A stretch of 64,000 nt of DNA. Source: CAVTRI01 sp963737075. Lineage in GTDB: Bacteria; Actinomycetota; Acidimicrobiia; Acidimicrobiales; Palsa-688. The translations under genes were made by a program, and so were the position numbers. The stretch lies in the NCBI GenBank assembly GCA_963737075.1, contig CAVTRI010000002.1, positions 930,001 to 994,000 of the forward strand, written 5' to 3'. Position 1 is the first letter of the stretch, and the number at the start of each line of letters is the position of its first letter. This document shows, piece by piece, positions 18,489-27,480 of the stretch. Below the pieces are notes generated by a model that saw only the letters and a list, made by a program, of their open reading frames with translations, was not told the origin of the DNA and ran no database searches.

Positions 18489-19556
18489 GTGAGCGCCAGC
18501 GAACGTCTTGACCGGTTTCAGCGCCGACACCATTGGGCCGGCTTGCCCCTTGCTGTCTTGTACAAGTTCGCCGACGACCAGGGGAACTATCTGGCAGCAA
18601 CGCTGACGTATTACGGCTTTCTGTCGCTGTTCCCGTTGCTGCTGCTGGCGGTCACCATCCTCGGGTTTGTCCTGCACGGCAACCCACATTTACAACAGCA
18701 GCTGCTCGATTCGACGCTCAAAGACTTCCCGATCATCGGCAAGCAGATCCAGACCGACGTGCACGGCTACTCGGGATCGGCCGCCGCCGTGGTGGTGAGC
18801 ATCGTCGCAAGCGTTTACGGCGCCCTCGGTATCGCCCAATCGGCGCAGAACTCCATGAACGTCATCTGGGGCGTGCCTCGCAATGCCCGGCCGAACCCGG
18901 TCAAGTCTCGGCTCCGCAGCATAGGCATCCTCGCGATTCTGGGCGCTGGCGTACTAGCAACCACCGCCCTTTCGGGCGTGGCCACGGGGGCGCACTCCTA
19001 CGCCCAGAGCATACATGTCGTCGGCGCCGGCCGTGCAATCGCCATCCTGGTGGCTATCGCGCTCAACCTGGTGCTGTTTGTCATCGCGTTTCGCATCCTG
19101 ACCGTGGCCGACATCTCCACCAGGGATGTCCTGCCTGGCGCCGCCATGGCCGCCGTGGCCTGGCAAATTCTGCAGGCGGTCGGCACCTACTATGTCGCTC
19201 ACGTGCTCAAAGGCTCACGTGAGGTCTACGGAGTTTTTGCCGTGGTGTTGGGGCTGATCGCATGGATATATCTCGAATGCGTGGTGGCCATCTTCTGCGC
19301 CGAGTTCAACGTTGTCCTCAGTCGGCGACTGTGGCCTCGCGCGCTTCTCACCCCTTTCACCGACAAGGTCGACCTGACGGGCGCCGACGAGCGAGCCTAT
19401 GGCTCATACGCCCGCAGCCAACGCTTCAAGGGTTTCGAAACCATCGACGTCAGCTTCGAGCAGTCTGGCCTCCCGCCCACGCCGCCACCGCCAGACCGTC
19501 CGCAACCGTCGGAGCCGACGGACGCCCAGGAACCCCCCTCGGAGCTGGAAGGTTGA
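18489..19556 (+). CDS. YihY/virulence factor BrkB family membrane protein
   Basis: A protein of about 355 residues with six membrane helices. It has the family signature AATLTYYGFLSLFPLLLLAV at the first helix, SVYGALGIAQSAQNSMNVIWG, and the late GVFAVVLGLIAWIYLECVVA. The C-terminus is a Pro/Ser-rich cytoplasmic tail. YihY/BrkB proteins are inner-membrane proteins of uncertain function, often annotated as ribonuclease BN by mistake. GTG 18489 is the most likely start; the longer frame from 18366 begins with non-homologous residues. Confidence 0.88.
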   Translation: MSASERLDRFQRRHHWAGLPLAVLYKFADDQGNYLAATLTYYGFLSLFPLLLLAVTILGFVLHGNPHLQQQLLDSTLKDFPIIGKQIQTDVHGYSGSAAAVVVSIVASVYGALGIAQSAQNSMNVIWGVPRNARPNPVKSRLRSIGILAILGAGVLATTALSGVATGAHSYAQSIHVVGAGRAIAILVAIALNLVLFVIAFRILTVADISTRDVLPGAAMAAVAWQILQAVGTYYVAHVLKGSREVYGVFAVVLGLIAWIYLECVVAIFCAEFNVVLSRRLWPRALLTPFTDKVDLTGADERAYGSYARSQRFKGFETIDVSFEQSGLPPTPPPPDRPQPSEPTDAQEPPSELEG

Positions 19557-19824
19557 CGTCCCAGTCGGGTCGCTTCCGCCGCTCCAGCGAAGTCAGTCGC
19601 CGGTCTAGCCCTCGAATTTCGCTGGTCAGCCTGGGATTGGAACTGACTTGGTGGGGGCATGGACAATCACAAGTCGGTACGGAGGGCTCGCCGGTCAGCG
19701 TCAGCGACCCTCGGCTGTGATGCCGTCTCGATGTGAGCGGAGTCGCTCGGGCCCGGGTTGTGCGAGCCGAGGCACCGAGGCCGCCCTCGTGCAGCGGTAG
19801 ACGCAGACCTGTCATCGTGACGTG

Positions 19825-20319
19825 ATGGCTGACGCGACCGACCTGTTCAACACCCTCGTGGCCGACCTTGACTATCCGATGTTCGTCGTCACCACCGCGG
19901 CGAACGGTCAGCGCGCCGGCTGCCTGGTCGGCTTCGCCACCCAGGCCAGCATCGATCCGCCAAGGCTGATCGTGCTCCTCTCGAAGTCGAACTGCACCTT
20001 TCGTGTGGCGCGTCACGCCAAGGTCTTGGTCGTGAACGTCCTGCATGACGGGAACACTGATTTGGCTGCTCTGTTCGGCGAGCAAACCGGCGACAACGTC
20101 GACAAGTTCGCTCTGTGCGACTGGGAGGAGGGGCCCGAGGGAGCGCCGCTGCTGACAGACGCCAGAGGGTCAGTGGCGGGCGCCATCGTGGCGCGGCTGG
20201 ACGCAGGCGATCATGTGGCCCATCTCATGGCGGTTCAAGAAGTGGCTCGTCGCCACGCGGCTCGCCGCTTCCTTCCCTTCTCACGCGTCAAAGACTTGAC
20301 GCCCGGACACCCCGCATGA
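19825..20319 (+). CDS. Flavin reductase-like, FMN-binding split-barrel protein
   Basis: A 164-residue protein with the flavin-reductase pattern: YPMFVVTTAANGQRAGCLVG, then FATQASIDPPRLIVLLSKSN, then HAKVLVVNVLHDGN. Such enzymes bind FMN/FAD and use NAD(P)H to supply reduced flavin to a monooxygenase or act as small flavoprotein oxidoreductases. No partner monooxygenase is adjacent. ATG 19825 or GTG 19822 is the start. About 270 bp upstream contain no gene. Confidence 0.85.
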   Translation: MADATDLFNTLVADLDYPMFVVTTAANGQRAGCLVGFATQASIDPPRLIVLLSKSNCTFRVARHAKVLVVNVLHDGNTDLAALFGEQTGDNVDKFALCDWEEGPEGAPLLTDARGSVAGAIVARLDAGDHVAHLMAVQEVARRHAARRFLPFSRVKDLTPGHPA

Positions 20320-21025
20320 TGGGTCGGCCACAGACTTCCAATCGGGCCGTGGAATCCCGACCTGGAGGCACCGAGCACCCGAAGCGCAGGACCCGGACAT
20401 CCACAGGGCACGAACGTGACGGAGTGGTGAGGTGGCGGCCGTTACTTTCGAGGTGTTTGACCCGAGTTCGCCCTTGACCGCTGGCACGCCTACGGTTTCG
20501 GGGTCGGACCGTCTACGGCGTGGGGCTGGTGTCGTGCGCGCCGCGGGTGTGCGTCAACGGCGGCCAGGCGACGCCCCCCGAGCAGTCCCTGACCTTTGAC
20601 GAGTTGTTGGCGGCCACCACCGAAGTATTTCGAGTAATCGCGTGCATACGCGCGATAACTCGCAGAAGTTCGGCGCTGGGCCCGAACAAGTCGTCAATGT
20701 TCCGCTACCACGGTGGGTTGTCACGGCAACCGCGCGGCTGCTGGCCCGCCGATCCCTGCCCACCAGTACGGCGTGCTCCTCACCCGCTGCCCGAACGCCC
20801 AATCCTGCCGGGCCCGTCTGGCCAGGCTGCAGCTCAAAGGCGACGATGGGCACTCCAGTCCTACGGCAAGCTGCGCGGCACACCCCCGGACGCGGTCGCC
20901 ATCCACGAGCGCAAATTAGACCGCATAGACCGTGTGGTCGGGGACATGGCTGATCCCGAAGTACACCGCCGCCAAGACCGGACACATTACGGCGGATAGG
21001 ACTCGATCGACTAGGCACGGGAAGG
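20320..21025. other. Non-coding or decayed stretch
   Basis: About 700 bp between the flavin reductase and the convergent membrane protein. Several open frames exist on both strands, but none has a recognisable motif, a credible ribosome-binding site or a balanced composition. It looks like decayed coding DNA; no parent family could be named. Confidence 0.4.
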
Positions 21026-21730
21026 TCAAGTCCCTGGGTCTTCCAGGGCCGCGCCTGAGGCGTCGCCCGATGGAACATGGAGCGAGTTCGCCGAAACTGC
21101 CAAGGTCTGCTCGAAGCGCCACATGAGGAAGGCCACGATCAGAGTCCAGACGCCGGTGGCCAGGAAGGCGAAGAAGCCGATCGGGCCGGCCAGGGCCACC
21201 ACCGCCAGGACGAAGCTGACCCAGGCCAGCCATACCGGGAGGATTCTGGTCCTCAAGATGATGAAGCCGACCGCCCACATCAGGATCGAGATACCGACGG
21301 TGAGGGCGGGTACCCCAACATCGCTGTCCAGGAAGTTCAGGGTCTGAACAGTGGCCGGGAGCATCTTCTTAGGGTCGTCAATCAGAGCGAGATTCACGCC
21401 CGAAAAGAGCAGCCCGCCCCCTGCGAATACGATCGCCCCGGCCAGGAGGATGGGGGACAGCCTGGCTCCGATGTCGCTGCGACCGAAGCGATCTCTTAGA
21501 TAACCGAACCAGAAGAGCCCAAGCACCACGGCTATGTCAGCGAATACCGTGGAGACTCCCAGTGCAGTTTTATGAGAGCTCTTGTTGTACCAGGCCAAGA
21601 GATACTCGGGCGACTTGTTCGTGTTCGGTGTGGATACGATCAAGAACGAAATTACCAATATCACAACGAACACCACGCCGCAGGCTGGTCCCCATCTGGC
21701 CCGATGCGGCTCTGCCGCTTGTTGGTTCAT
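21026..21730 (-). CDS. DUF4386-like multi-spanning membrane protein
   Basis: A 234-residue protein with six or seven hydrophobic helices: CGVVFVVILVISFLIVSTP at the N-terminus, a polar loop with NTNKSPEYLLAWYNKSSHKT, then VFADIAVVLGLFWFGYLRDR and paired helices to the end. The arrangement matches actinobacterial membrane proteins of unknown function near DUF4386. ATG 21730 is preferred over the upstream in-frame start because AAGGGG lies 8 bases before it. It appears monocistronic. Confidence 0.7.
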   Translation of the reverse strand: MNQQAAEPHRARWGPACGVVFVVILVISFLIVSTPNTNKSPEYLLAWYNKSSHKTALGVSTVFADIAVVLGLFWFGYLRDRFGRSDIGARLSPILLAGAIVFAGGGLLFSGVNLALIDDPKKMLPATVQTLNFLDSDVGVPALTVGISILMWAVGFIILRTRILPVWLAWVSFVLAVVALAGPIGFFAFLATGVWTLIVAFLMWRFEQTLAVSANSLHVPSGDASGAALEDPGT

Positions 21731-22350
21731 TTTCCTAGCCCCTTCCATTCACCCCGACAACCATGCCCTTTCATCCGACGGCTGCCCTTCCCGTCGGTCG
21801 GCCGTAACATCATGCACCAGATGTCAGCCTTCGTCCAGTGGCTACAAGACGGATGGAGGCGATGGCCACGACGCTCCCGGTGAAGATGGCCAGGTCGTCG
21901 GCGTCGATGGGGTGGTCTTCTTCCGCCACACCAACCCACCGGGAGGCGTGCCGATGTGGAGGGCCACCCGCGAACTGGGTGGTAGTTGACTCTTCACGAG
22001 TGCTGGGTTTTGCGCTTATGTGCAACCTGAGGACCCGGACGCTCTGGGTGCCGTCGATGGGTGAGACCCGAGATCGCTCGGAGTGTGGCGGACCTGCCAC
22101 TCTCAGCGAATTACTGAACTAGTAGACCTTTGAGGCTCTCGGTGCTGACCAAAAACGTGGCTCCCTAGAATTGTCCGAAAAGGAAGGAGCCACCGTGCGC
22201 GCTGGCGATAGCCGTCGGCGGACCTCGCCGCGCATCGGGCTCAGCCAAGCCACCGCCGCGGACAGGCTCATCCCTTGGAGCGCGGGTAGATCGGTCTCGC
22301 CTACCCCTATCACGCAGGCCAGGACGTGGTTGGCGTGCCAGCATGCAGTC
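21731..22350. other. Gap before the cyclase gene
   Basis: No gene recognised on either strand. An open frame in phase with the cyclase extends back to 22171, but its residues are low quality (Arg/Ser-rich, no helices), and the conserved protein begins at ATG 22351. Confidence 0.45.
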
Positions 22351-23484
22351 ATGGACATCGATGAGCTCGTCCGGCGGGGCCTGTACGACCCTGACGCCGA
22401 GGACGCCGACGAGCAGCTGGCCATGGTTTGTTATCTGCTCGACGCCGGCGTTCCGGCGGAGCGCCTGGTCGGTGTGAGGGGCGGGAGCGCCTTGCGTCAC
22501 GCCCTATCCGAGCATCGGCTGTTCGGGGACGCGAAGCGCTGCTCGCCGCGCCAGGTGGCGCACGACGTGGGTGCCGACATCGAGTTGGTCCGAGAGGTGT
22601 TGGCTTCGGCCGGCCTGCCCGCGCCCGACCCCGACGCGGCCATCGTGACCCCGGCGGAGAAGGAGGTGCTGGGCGCGTTCTTGGGCGGCGCCCGTCTGTT
22701 CGGGGACGAGGCGCTGCTGCGCTTCACCCGGGTGCTCGCCGGGTCGCTCGGCCGAGTCACCGAGGCGGCGGTCAGCATGTTCAGCGTCAATGTCGAAGAC
22801 CCCTTGGTGGCCCGCGGGGGCAGTCAGGTCGACCTGACCCGGGCGGTCGATCAAGCGCTCATCGCCCTGGGCGTGGTGCCCGAGCTGTTTAGCGCCCTGT
22901 TCCGCCGTCACGCCCTCAGCGCCATCCGTCGACTCAGCGCCGCCCACGTCGGACTCTCCGGCCACGATCAGGTGGTGATGACCATCGGGTTCGCCGACCT
23001 GGTGGGCTCGACGGTCTGGACGCAGAAGCAGGGACCCCGGGAGCTGGCGGTGGCTCTGGGCGAGTTCGAGCGGCTCGCCCATCGATCGCTGCAGGGCCAG
23101 GCCCGGTTGGTGAAGACCATCGGTGACGAGGTCATGTTCGTGACCCTGGATGCCGCCGACGGCTGCCGCACCGCGCTTACCTTGGTCGGTGCGGTGCAGG
23201 CCGAGCCGACCTTGCCCGACCTGCGGGTGGGCCTGGCCGTGGGTCCTGTGGCCGCCCATGACGGAGACTTCTACGGTGACGAAGTGAACCGAGCGGCCCG
23301 GCTGGTCCACGCCGGGGAGCCCGGCCTGGTCGTGGTGTCGGCCGCGGTGGCCAATCTCGCCGGGGCCGCAAACGACCTGCGATTCGTGTCGCTCGGAACC
23401 CGGTCGTTGCCCGGCTTCGAGGAGCCGGTTGAGACGGCGGCGGTGAGCTGGACCGACCCGGCTACATCGCGGGCACCGGCCTAG
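22351..23484 (+). CDS. Class III adenylate cyclase with N-terminal regulatory domain
   Basis: A 377-residue protein. Residues 1-190 are a helical domain like the autoinhibitory, pH-sensing region of mycobacterial Rv1264 (starts MDIDELVRRGLYDPDAEDAD). Residues about 205-360 are a class III cyclase: metal Asp in FADLVGST, LVKTIGDEVMF with the Lys and second metal Asp, and DFYGDEVNRAARLV with the Asp, Asn and Arg of the active site. All catalytic positions look intact, so it should make cAMP from ATP as a homodimer in the cytoplasm. The ATG at 22351 fits the family start, although the ribosome-binding site is weak. Confidence 0.9.
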   Translation: MDIDELVRRGLYDPDAEDADEQLAMVCYLLDAGVPAERLVGVRGGSALRHALSEHRLFGDAKRCSPRQVAHDVGADIELVREVLASAGLPAPDPDAAIVTPAEKEVLGAFLGGARLFGDEALLRFTRVLAGSLGRVTEAAVSMFSVNVEDPLVARGGSQVDLTRAVDQALIALGVVPELFSALFRRHALSAIRRLSAAHVGLSGHDQVVMTIGFADLVGSTVWTQKQGPRELAVALGEFERLAHRSLQGQARLVKTIGDEVMFVTLDAADGCRTALTLVGAVQAEPTLPDLRVGLAVGPVAAHDGDFYGDEVNRAARLVHAGEPGLVVVSAAVANLAGAANDLRFVSLGTRSLPGFEEPVETAAVSWTDPATSRAPA

Positions 23485-23550
23485 CACGCAGAACGCCGTC
23501 GGCCGACGAACTTCCCGCGCGCCCGATCGGCGGCTCAGCACTCGTAAACG

Positions 23551-24377
23551 ATGCCGACCGTGGCGGCGTACGCTCATCAAATGGTCACGCCGCGCAACCA
23601 TGCGACCATCGACATCGACGGTTTGGCAGTGTCCTACGAGACCGAGGGCGACGGCGAGCCCATTGTGCTCCTGCATGGAGGGATGGCGGATAACTCCACG
23701 TGGGCTGCGCAGTTCTCGGTTTTGTCACCGCACCGCCACGTGGTGGCGCCCGAGCGCCAGGCGCACGGCCATACACCTGCCGTCCTGGCCCTTTGACCTA
23801 TCAGGCAATGACTGACCAAACCGTCAGCTTCCTCGGAGCTGTCGGTCTCGGGCCGGTCGATCTGCTTGGGTGGAGCGATGGGGGCATGGTGGGAACCCTC
23901 CTCGCGGTAGAGCACCCCGAACTCGTCCGGACTCTTACTGTCACTGGATCAGGCTTCTCCAGCGCGGGGTACGTCACGGGAGCGATGGAGGCCCTGTTAG
24001 CACTATCGCCTGGCGCAGAGGACATGCTGATGTTCGCGGCCATGTACGCCCAAGCCTCCCCGGACGGCCCGGAACACTTCCCCGAGGTATGGGAGAAGGT
24101 GCGCACCATGTGGGCCGAGCCCTTCGACTGGACCGACAAAGTGCAGCGGATCTCGGCACCGACCCTGATCATCGTTGGCGATGACGACTACATCACCGTG
24201 GAACACGCACAAGCGTTCTCCAACATCGTCGAGAATGGGCAGCTCGCCGTTGTCCCAGGCGCGTCTCACCTTCTCCCGATGGAGAAGCCGGACCTCTTCA
24301 ACCAGATCGTGCTCGATTTTACGGCAAACCCAGTTCCCGAAACGCTGATGCCGCTCCGGCGGAGGGCAAGCGAGTAA
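23551..24377 (+). pseudogene. Alpha/beta hydrolase, frameshifted
   Basis: The N-terminal piece (23551 to about 23780) reads IDGLAVSYETEGDGEPIVLL then HGGMADNSTW, the first strands and oxyanion hole of an alpha/beta hydrolase. After HGHTP the frame changes. The second piece continues PGPLTYQAMTDQTVSFLGAV with nucleophile elbow GWSDGGM, acid IVGDDD and catalytic His in GASHLLPMEK. Joined, it is about 270 residues, normal for the family (haloperoxidase/epoxide-hydrolase-like group). A single 1-nt indel around 23775-23795 separates the halves. Confidence 0.8.
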
Positions 24378-24742
24378 CGGCTCCCGAGGCACGCGCGTCG
24401 CCGAACCGTCCCAGACCACCGGTTCGGAGCCGCACAAAATGGAACCCCGACCGGGTACGCACAATCTGCACGTCCTCCTGGCTCTCTGGGCCGACGTCGC
24501 GGCACTCGGTATCGCCGATAGAGCGTGCTTCGCCGCAGACATGGACACCGTCATTCCGCGCCCTGGGAGCCGGGCAGGGACGGCCGGGCGAGGCACTCCT
24601 GGCTCGCCACATGACCGAGCAAGCCTAGGTCGGCAGCTCGAGACCGGACTCCCAGCGCATACAGGCGTGCTGGGATGCTGAGCCTGCAACACGAGGACAA
24701 CATCGGCTAAGCCAGCCTACGCCGCCCTGATGAACAAGGCGC
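24378..24742. other. Gap without recognised gene
   Basis: Open frames on both strands show no family resemblance. The right end merges into the promoter of the TetR-like remnant. Confidence 0.4.
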
Positions 24743-24771
24743 TTGACAGACTGACGGAGTCAGTTCTTAAT
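24743..24771 (+). promoter_or_regulatory. Sigma70-like promoter with embedded palindrome
   Basis: A consensus -35 TTGACA (24743-24748) is followed after 17 bp by CTTAAT (24766-24771). The spacer holds the palindrome ACTGAC-GGA-GTCAGT (24750-24764). This is the expected position of a TetR-family self-operator, just upstream of the TetR-like frame starting at 24777. Confidence 0.55.
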
Positions 24772-24776
24772 CTTCC

Positions 24777-24965
24777 GTGCCTCGTCGAGTTCCCCCCACA
24801 GGGGTGCGAGATGTTGCTCAAGCCGCGTGTGCCGTGTTGATCGAGAGGGGTTTCCGCTGGGCGCTCATGACTGACGTGGAGGCGCGGTTGGAGTTGAGCC
24901 ACGCCCTGCTGTACGGCTACGTAGAGAGCAAGGAGGCACTGTGCGAGCTCCCTCTCCGCCACGCG
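24777..24965 (+). pseudogene. TetR-family regulator, N-terminal DNA-binding domain only
   Basis: The frame from GTG 24777 shows a TetR N-terminal domain: VRDVAQAACAVLIERGFRWA, then MTDVEARLELSHALLYGYVE and SKEAL, the helix-turn-helix and following helix. The ligand-binding domain is absent: after about residue 60 the frame becomes Pro/Arg-rich and runs into a fragment of another gene. The promoter and operator upstream appear intact. It is a truncated gene, possibly still transcribed. Confidence 0.6.
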
Positions 24966-24989
24966 GCTGCTGGCCTGATCAGACCGACC

Positions 24990-25065
24990 CCGCCAACCCC
25001 GTTGCCACGGCGATCAACTCGCTGCCCAAATATGTCGTGTCCAACTCGCTCAGCGAGGCCGATGC
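24990..25065 (+). pseudogene. Fragment of a RibD-C/dihydrofolate-reductase-like gene
   Basis: A short stretch in the frame +1 to the TetR relic reads AINSLPKYVVSNSL, the hallmark of the RibD C-terminal/DHFR-like family found in many actinobacteria (usually N-x-LPKYVVS-TL). No flanking sequence of that family is recognisable. This indicates a deletion that joined a TetR gene and a DHFR-like gene, which are common neighbours. Confidence 0.5.
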
Positions 25066-25349
25066 CATGACGGCGCCGCCGCGAACCCTGGCCCATACGC
25101 TAGAGCTCGCCAGGTGCCGGAGTTCGGGAACTCTGATCGGCGCGGCTTCGTGAGCGGTGGGCTTGCCCCGTTTCGGTGGACACGGGGCCATTAATTGACT
25201 GCTGTTTTGGAAGTCTATGGGGCTGCGGTGCCCGAGTCTTCGTTGGACGGGGTGCGCCTTGCCCACGCTTCTCTCGTCGTGTACTGTCTGTACGCCACCC
25301 GACGTCAGCGCAAGGGTGGCTGCGTGGCAGCCGCAGAGAGGGGGATGAA

Positions 25350-26117
25350 ATGGCTGAAGCCCGGACCGCAGGTCGTCGAGGGCGTCTTCCCGTGAAACCG
25401 CCCGGCGAGCGGTTCAACATCCAGTACCTGTCCAGCTATCTGAAGGCTCCGTTGCCGGCGCCTTCCTATCCCATTGATGTCTCAGGGGGCATCACCGACT
25501 GGCAGATGCTGGGCAACGGCCCAGACCCGACCCTAACGGTGCACGGGCGGCAACCGGTGGGCGACTGCACCTTCGCCGGCCGCCAACACCTGCGCATGGC
25601 GAAGGCGGCCGCCGGTGCCGAAACCGAGACCTGGGAGACGACGGACCAGCTGGTTACCGAGTACCTGGCATATGACCACGGCCAGGATGAAGGGGCGAAC
25701 GTCGCCGACCTGCTGCTGTACTGGTACGAGGCCGGCAAGATCATGGCGTTCGCTCCCGTTGACCACAGCGATCCGGCCGCCTGCGACGCCGCCATGGCCG
25801 CCTTCCATGGCCTCTACGTCGGCGTCAACCTCACCGACGACGCCGATGCCCTCTTCGGGCGAGGCCAACCGTGGACGGTCGCCGACGGTCAGCGATCGGA
25901 CCCGAACGATGGGCATTGCATCGTGAAGGTCAAAGCAGACGGCCACGAGCTCGACACCTGGGTCACGTGGGGGGCGCTCCAGCCGTCCACTCGGCAGTGG
26001 ACGGCTGCCTGTCTGGACGAGGCATGGGCCATCGTGACCACCGAGGACGAAGCCAAGCAGCTCGACATGAACGCCCTGCTCGCCGACATCACAGCCCTGG
26101 GGGGAACCGGCGGCTGA
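25350..26117 (+). CDS. Papain-like fold protein of unknown function
   Basis: A 255-residue cytoplasmic protein. A GRQPVGDCTFAGRQH segment places a Gln and a Cys in the spacing of papain-like cysteine peptidases. A later NDGHCIVKV followed by TWVTWGALQ could supply the catalytic His and the WG turn. Similar proteins with a GDCT-A-GH pattern occur in bacterial genomes as hypothetical proteins. The usual third residue (Asn) is not obvious, so activity is uncertain. ATG 25350 has GAGGGGG just upstream. It is the last complete gene before the tRNA-Ser integration site. Confidence 0.6.
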   Translation: MAEARTAGRRGRLPVKPPGERFNIQYLSSYLKAPLPAPSYPIDVSGGITDWQMLGNGPDPTLTVHGRQPVGDCTFAGRQHLRMAKAAAGAETETWETTDQLVTEYLAYDHGQDEGANVADLLLYWYEAGKIMAFAPVDHSDPAACDAAMAAFHGLYVGVNLTDDADALFGRGQPWTVADGQRSDPNDGHCIVKVKADGHELDTWVTWGALQPSTRQWTAACLDEAWAIVTTEDEAKQLDMNALLADITALGGTGG

Positions 26118-26296
26118 GATCTAGGCGCCCCCTGGTCGCCGACCGTGGGAGCTCGTGCCGGGCTTCCAATGCTGGCGGGTGTCGAGATCACCGGGCTGGA
26201 CCCGCCTACATCCGCCCTGACCCAGCCCCCGCCGGCGCTGGCGTGCAGCGATCAAGCACCGCTTGCACGAAGCCGGCGGCCCATGAGTACAGCGTC

Positions 26297-26410
26297 CTAC
26301 AGCTCTCCGTTGCGGCGTGGATAATGGCGCCTCGCGCGGCCTTCCTCGACAAAGCCGGCCCGCCGGTACAGGACGATGGCGGCCAGGTTGGGCAGCCACC
26401 TATGATGGTC
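26297..26410 (-). pseudogene. C-terminal relic of a GNAT acetyltransferase
   Basis: On the minus strand the frame ends with AAIVLYRRAGFVEEGRARRH and YPRRNGEL, the final strand of a GNAT N-acetyltransferase (usually N-x-AIALYRRLGF-EEG). The N-terminal part is missing; the frame runs directly into the tRNA-Ser half at 26415. The fragment overlaps the region that should hold the original tRNA promoter. Confidence 0.5.
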
Positions 26411-26414
26411 GGCA

Positions 26415-26454
26415 AGGAGAGGTGCGAGAGCGGCCGAATCGGACTCACTGCTAA
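26415..26454 (+). repeat. attL: 40-bp direct repeat, 5' half of tRNA-Ser
   Basis: Identical to 41127-41166. It corresponds to one flanking base, the acceptor 5' strand, the D arm and the anticodon arm up to the last base of the anticodon loop (CTGCTAA), and then diverges. A TATGAT hexamer at 26401-26406 lies the same distance upstream as TAAGAT (41113-41118) does from the right copy. This half is the original chromosomal 5' part, separated from its 3' half by integration. Confidence 0.9.
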
Positions 26455-26579
26455 CGCACAGAGCGGGGCCGCGGCGTGGATGCCGTTCAGCAGGGGGAAC
26501 GCACGAAGGCGCAGGTGAGAGGCGCCTTCCGGGTCTCCTGAGCGTTGCCACTGGTTGCCCTTCCTAACCGCCGTCTCGA

Positions 26580-26603
26580 TTTCACTGTTGAATCAGCGTT
26601 GAA
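26580..26603 (+). repeat. Left integrase arm-type site candidate
   Basis: A 24-bp sequence repeated with one mismatch at 40947-40970, in the same orientation. It contains two GTTGAA hexamers 10 bp apart. It lies 125 bp inside attL; the partner lies 156 bp inside attR. Paired direct repeats near both ends of an element are typical of binding sites for the N-terminal domain of tyrosine integrases. Confidence 0.6.
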
Positions 26604-26713
26604 CGGGGAGCGTCTATCTGAGATCAGTGGATCTGAGTCCGCTACCCCGGAGCGCCCACTTTCATCGCTCGGGTCACCGCAAGGGTTGCTCTTGGTCCCG
26701 CTCGAGTTTCGGG

Positions 26714-27106
26714 TCACCGACTGGCAGGCGCAGAACCCGGATTCTGAGGAGGACGTCCTCTGTTGAGCGCATCGGCGAGGTGATTGGCCAATGTCCGAGG
26801 GGCTCGCAACCGGATGAGGTCGACGATTTCTCCGTCCCGGCTGAGTTCCAGTTCGATCACCAAGCTGTCGCCCAGCTCTGTCCGCCCCGGAGCTCGCTCA
26901 ACTCTTGCGTGCACGAGCCTGGGCAGTACGTCCGATCCCATCAGGATCTTGTTGTCGTCCCAGTTGTAGTCCCACGGGGCTCCACCAGCGATGAGTGCGT
27001 TGTGATCGTCGCACAAGGCAGCCTGAATGAGAAGCTGGTCGGGGCTGCTCACCTCGAACACGTGACGAGCAGGCTGCATACACCTCAGGACTGAGCAAAC
27101 GGCCAC
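26714..27106 (-). CDS. Hypothetical element protein with Cys motif
   Basis: A 130-residue protein starting MAVCSVLRCMQPARHVFEVS. Cys residues at the N-terminus (CSVLRC) and in ALCDDH could form a small metal site. The GGAPWDYNWDD segment is acidic and aromatic, followed by a beta-rich C-terminal half with GDSLVIELELSRDGEIVDLI. Small proteins with this layout are frequent in actinomycete plasmids and integrated elements, but the function is unknown. It reads toward attL and is the leftmost gene of the element. Confidence 0.55.
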   Translation of the reverse strand: MAVCSVLRCMQPARHVFEVSSPDQLLIQAALCDDHNALIAGGAPWDYNWDDNKILMGSDVLPRLVHARVERAPGRTELGDSLVIELELSRDGEIVDLIRLRAPRTLANHLADALNRGRPPQNPGSAPASR

Positions 27107-27480
27107 GCGGTTGAGGCTATATCCAGACCAGACGTTTGCTCGACGGCACGATCCAAGTGTTGTGCTTCACAAGTGCCAAGGATTTGGCTACCCGCTCATC
27201 CGAGGGGTAGCACCTAAGGCTCTTTAAGGGCTTCGGCGTTTGTAGCTTGAATCGGCTACACCTCGCCTGAAAGGGGCTTTTGCAGTGGGCAACTCGCTCC
27301 CGATGGCATGATCGGCCTGCTCAGCTCGAAATTATGGACATTTCTATGGGTACTGGAGCATTACCGTGCTTACGAGCCTAAGCAGAGAAGACGTTGTTCA
27401 CCACTCGAAGCGCAGATCATACACAGGAAGCGCTCGACGGATCCAGGCCTACGCGCGGTAAGTTCGTCGGCTTGAACCCT
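27107..27480. other. Gap, relatively A/T-rich for the region
   Basis: No reading frame of note. Base composition is visibly more A/T-rich than the core of the element, in keeping with recently acquired cargo. It must contain the promoter of the leftward hypothetical gene. Confidence 0.4.

Noticed and set aside
26415..26502. A second functional tRNA-Ser at the left end
   Set aside because: Only the 5' half up to the anticodon loop is present. Downstream bases do not form a T arm or acceptor 3' strand.
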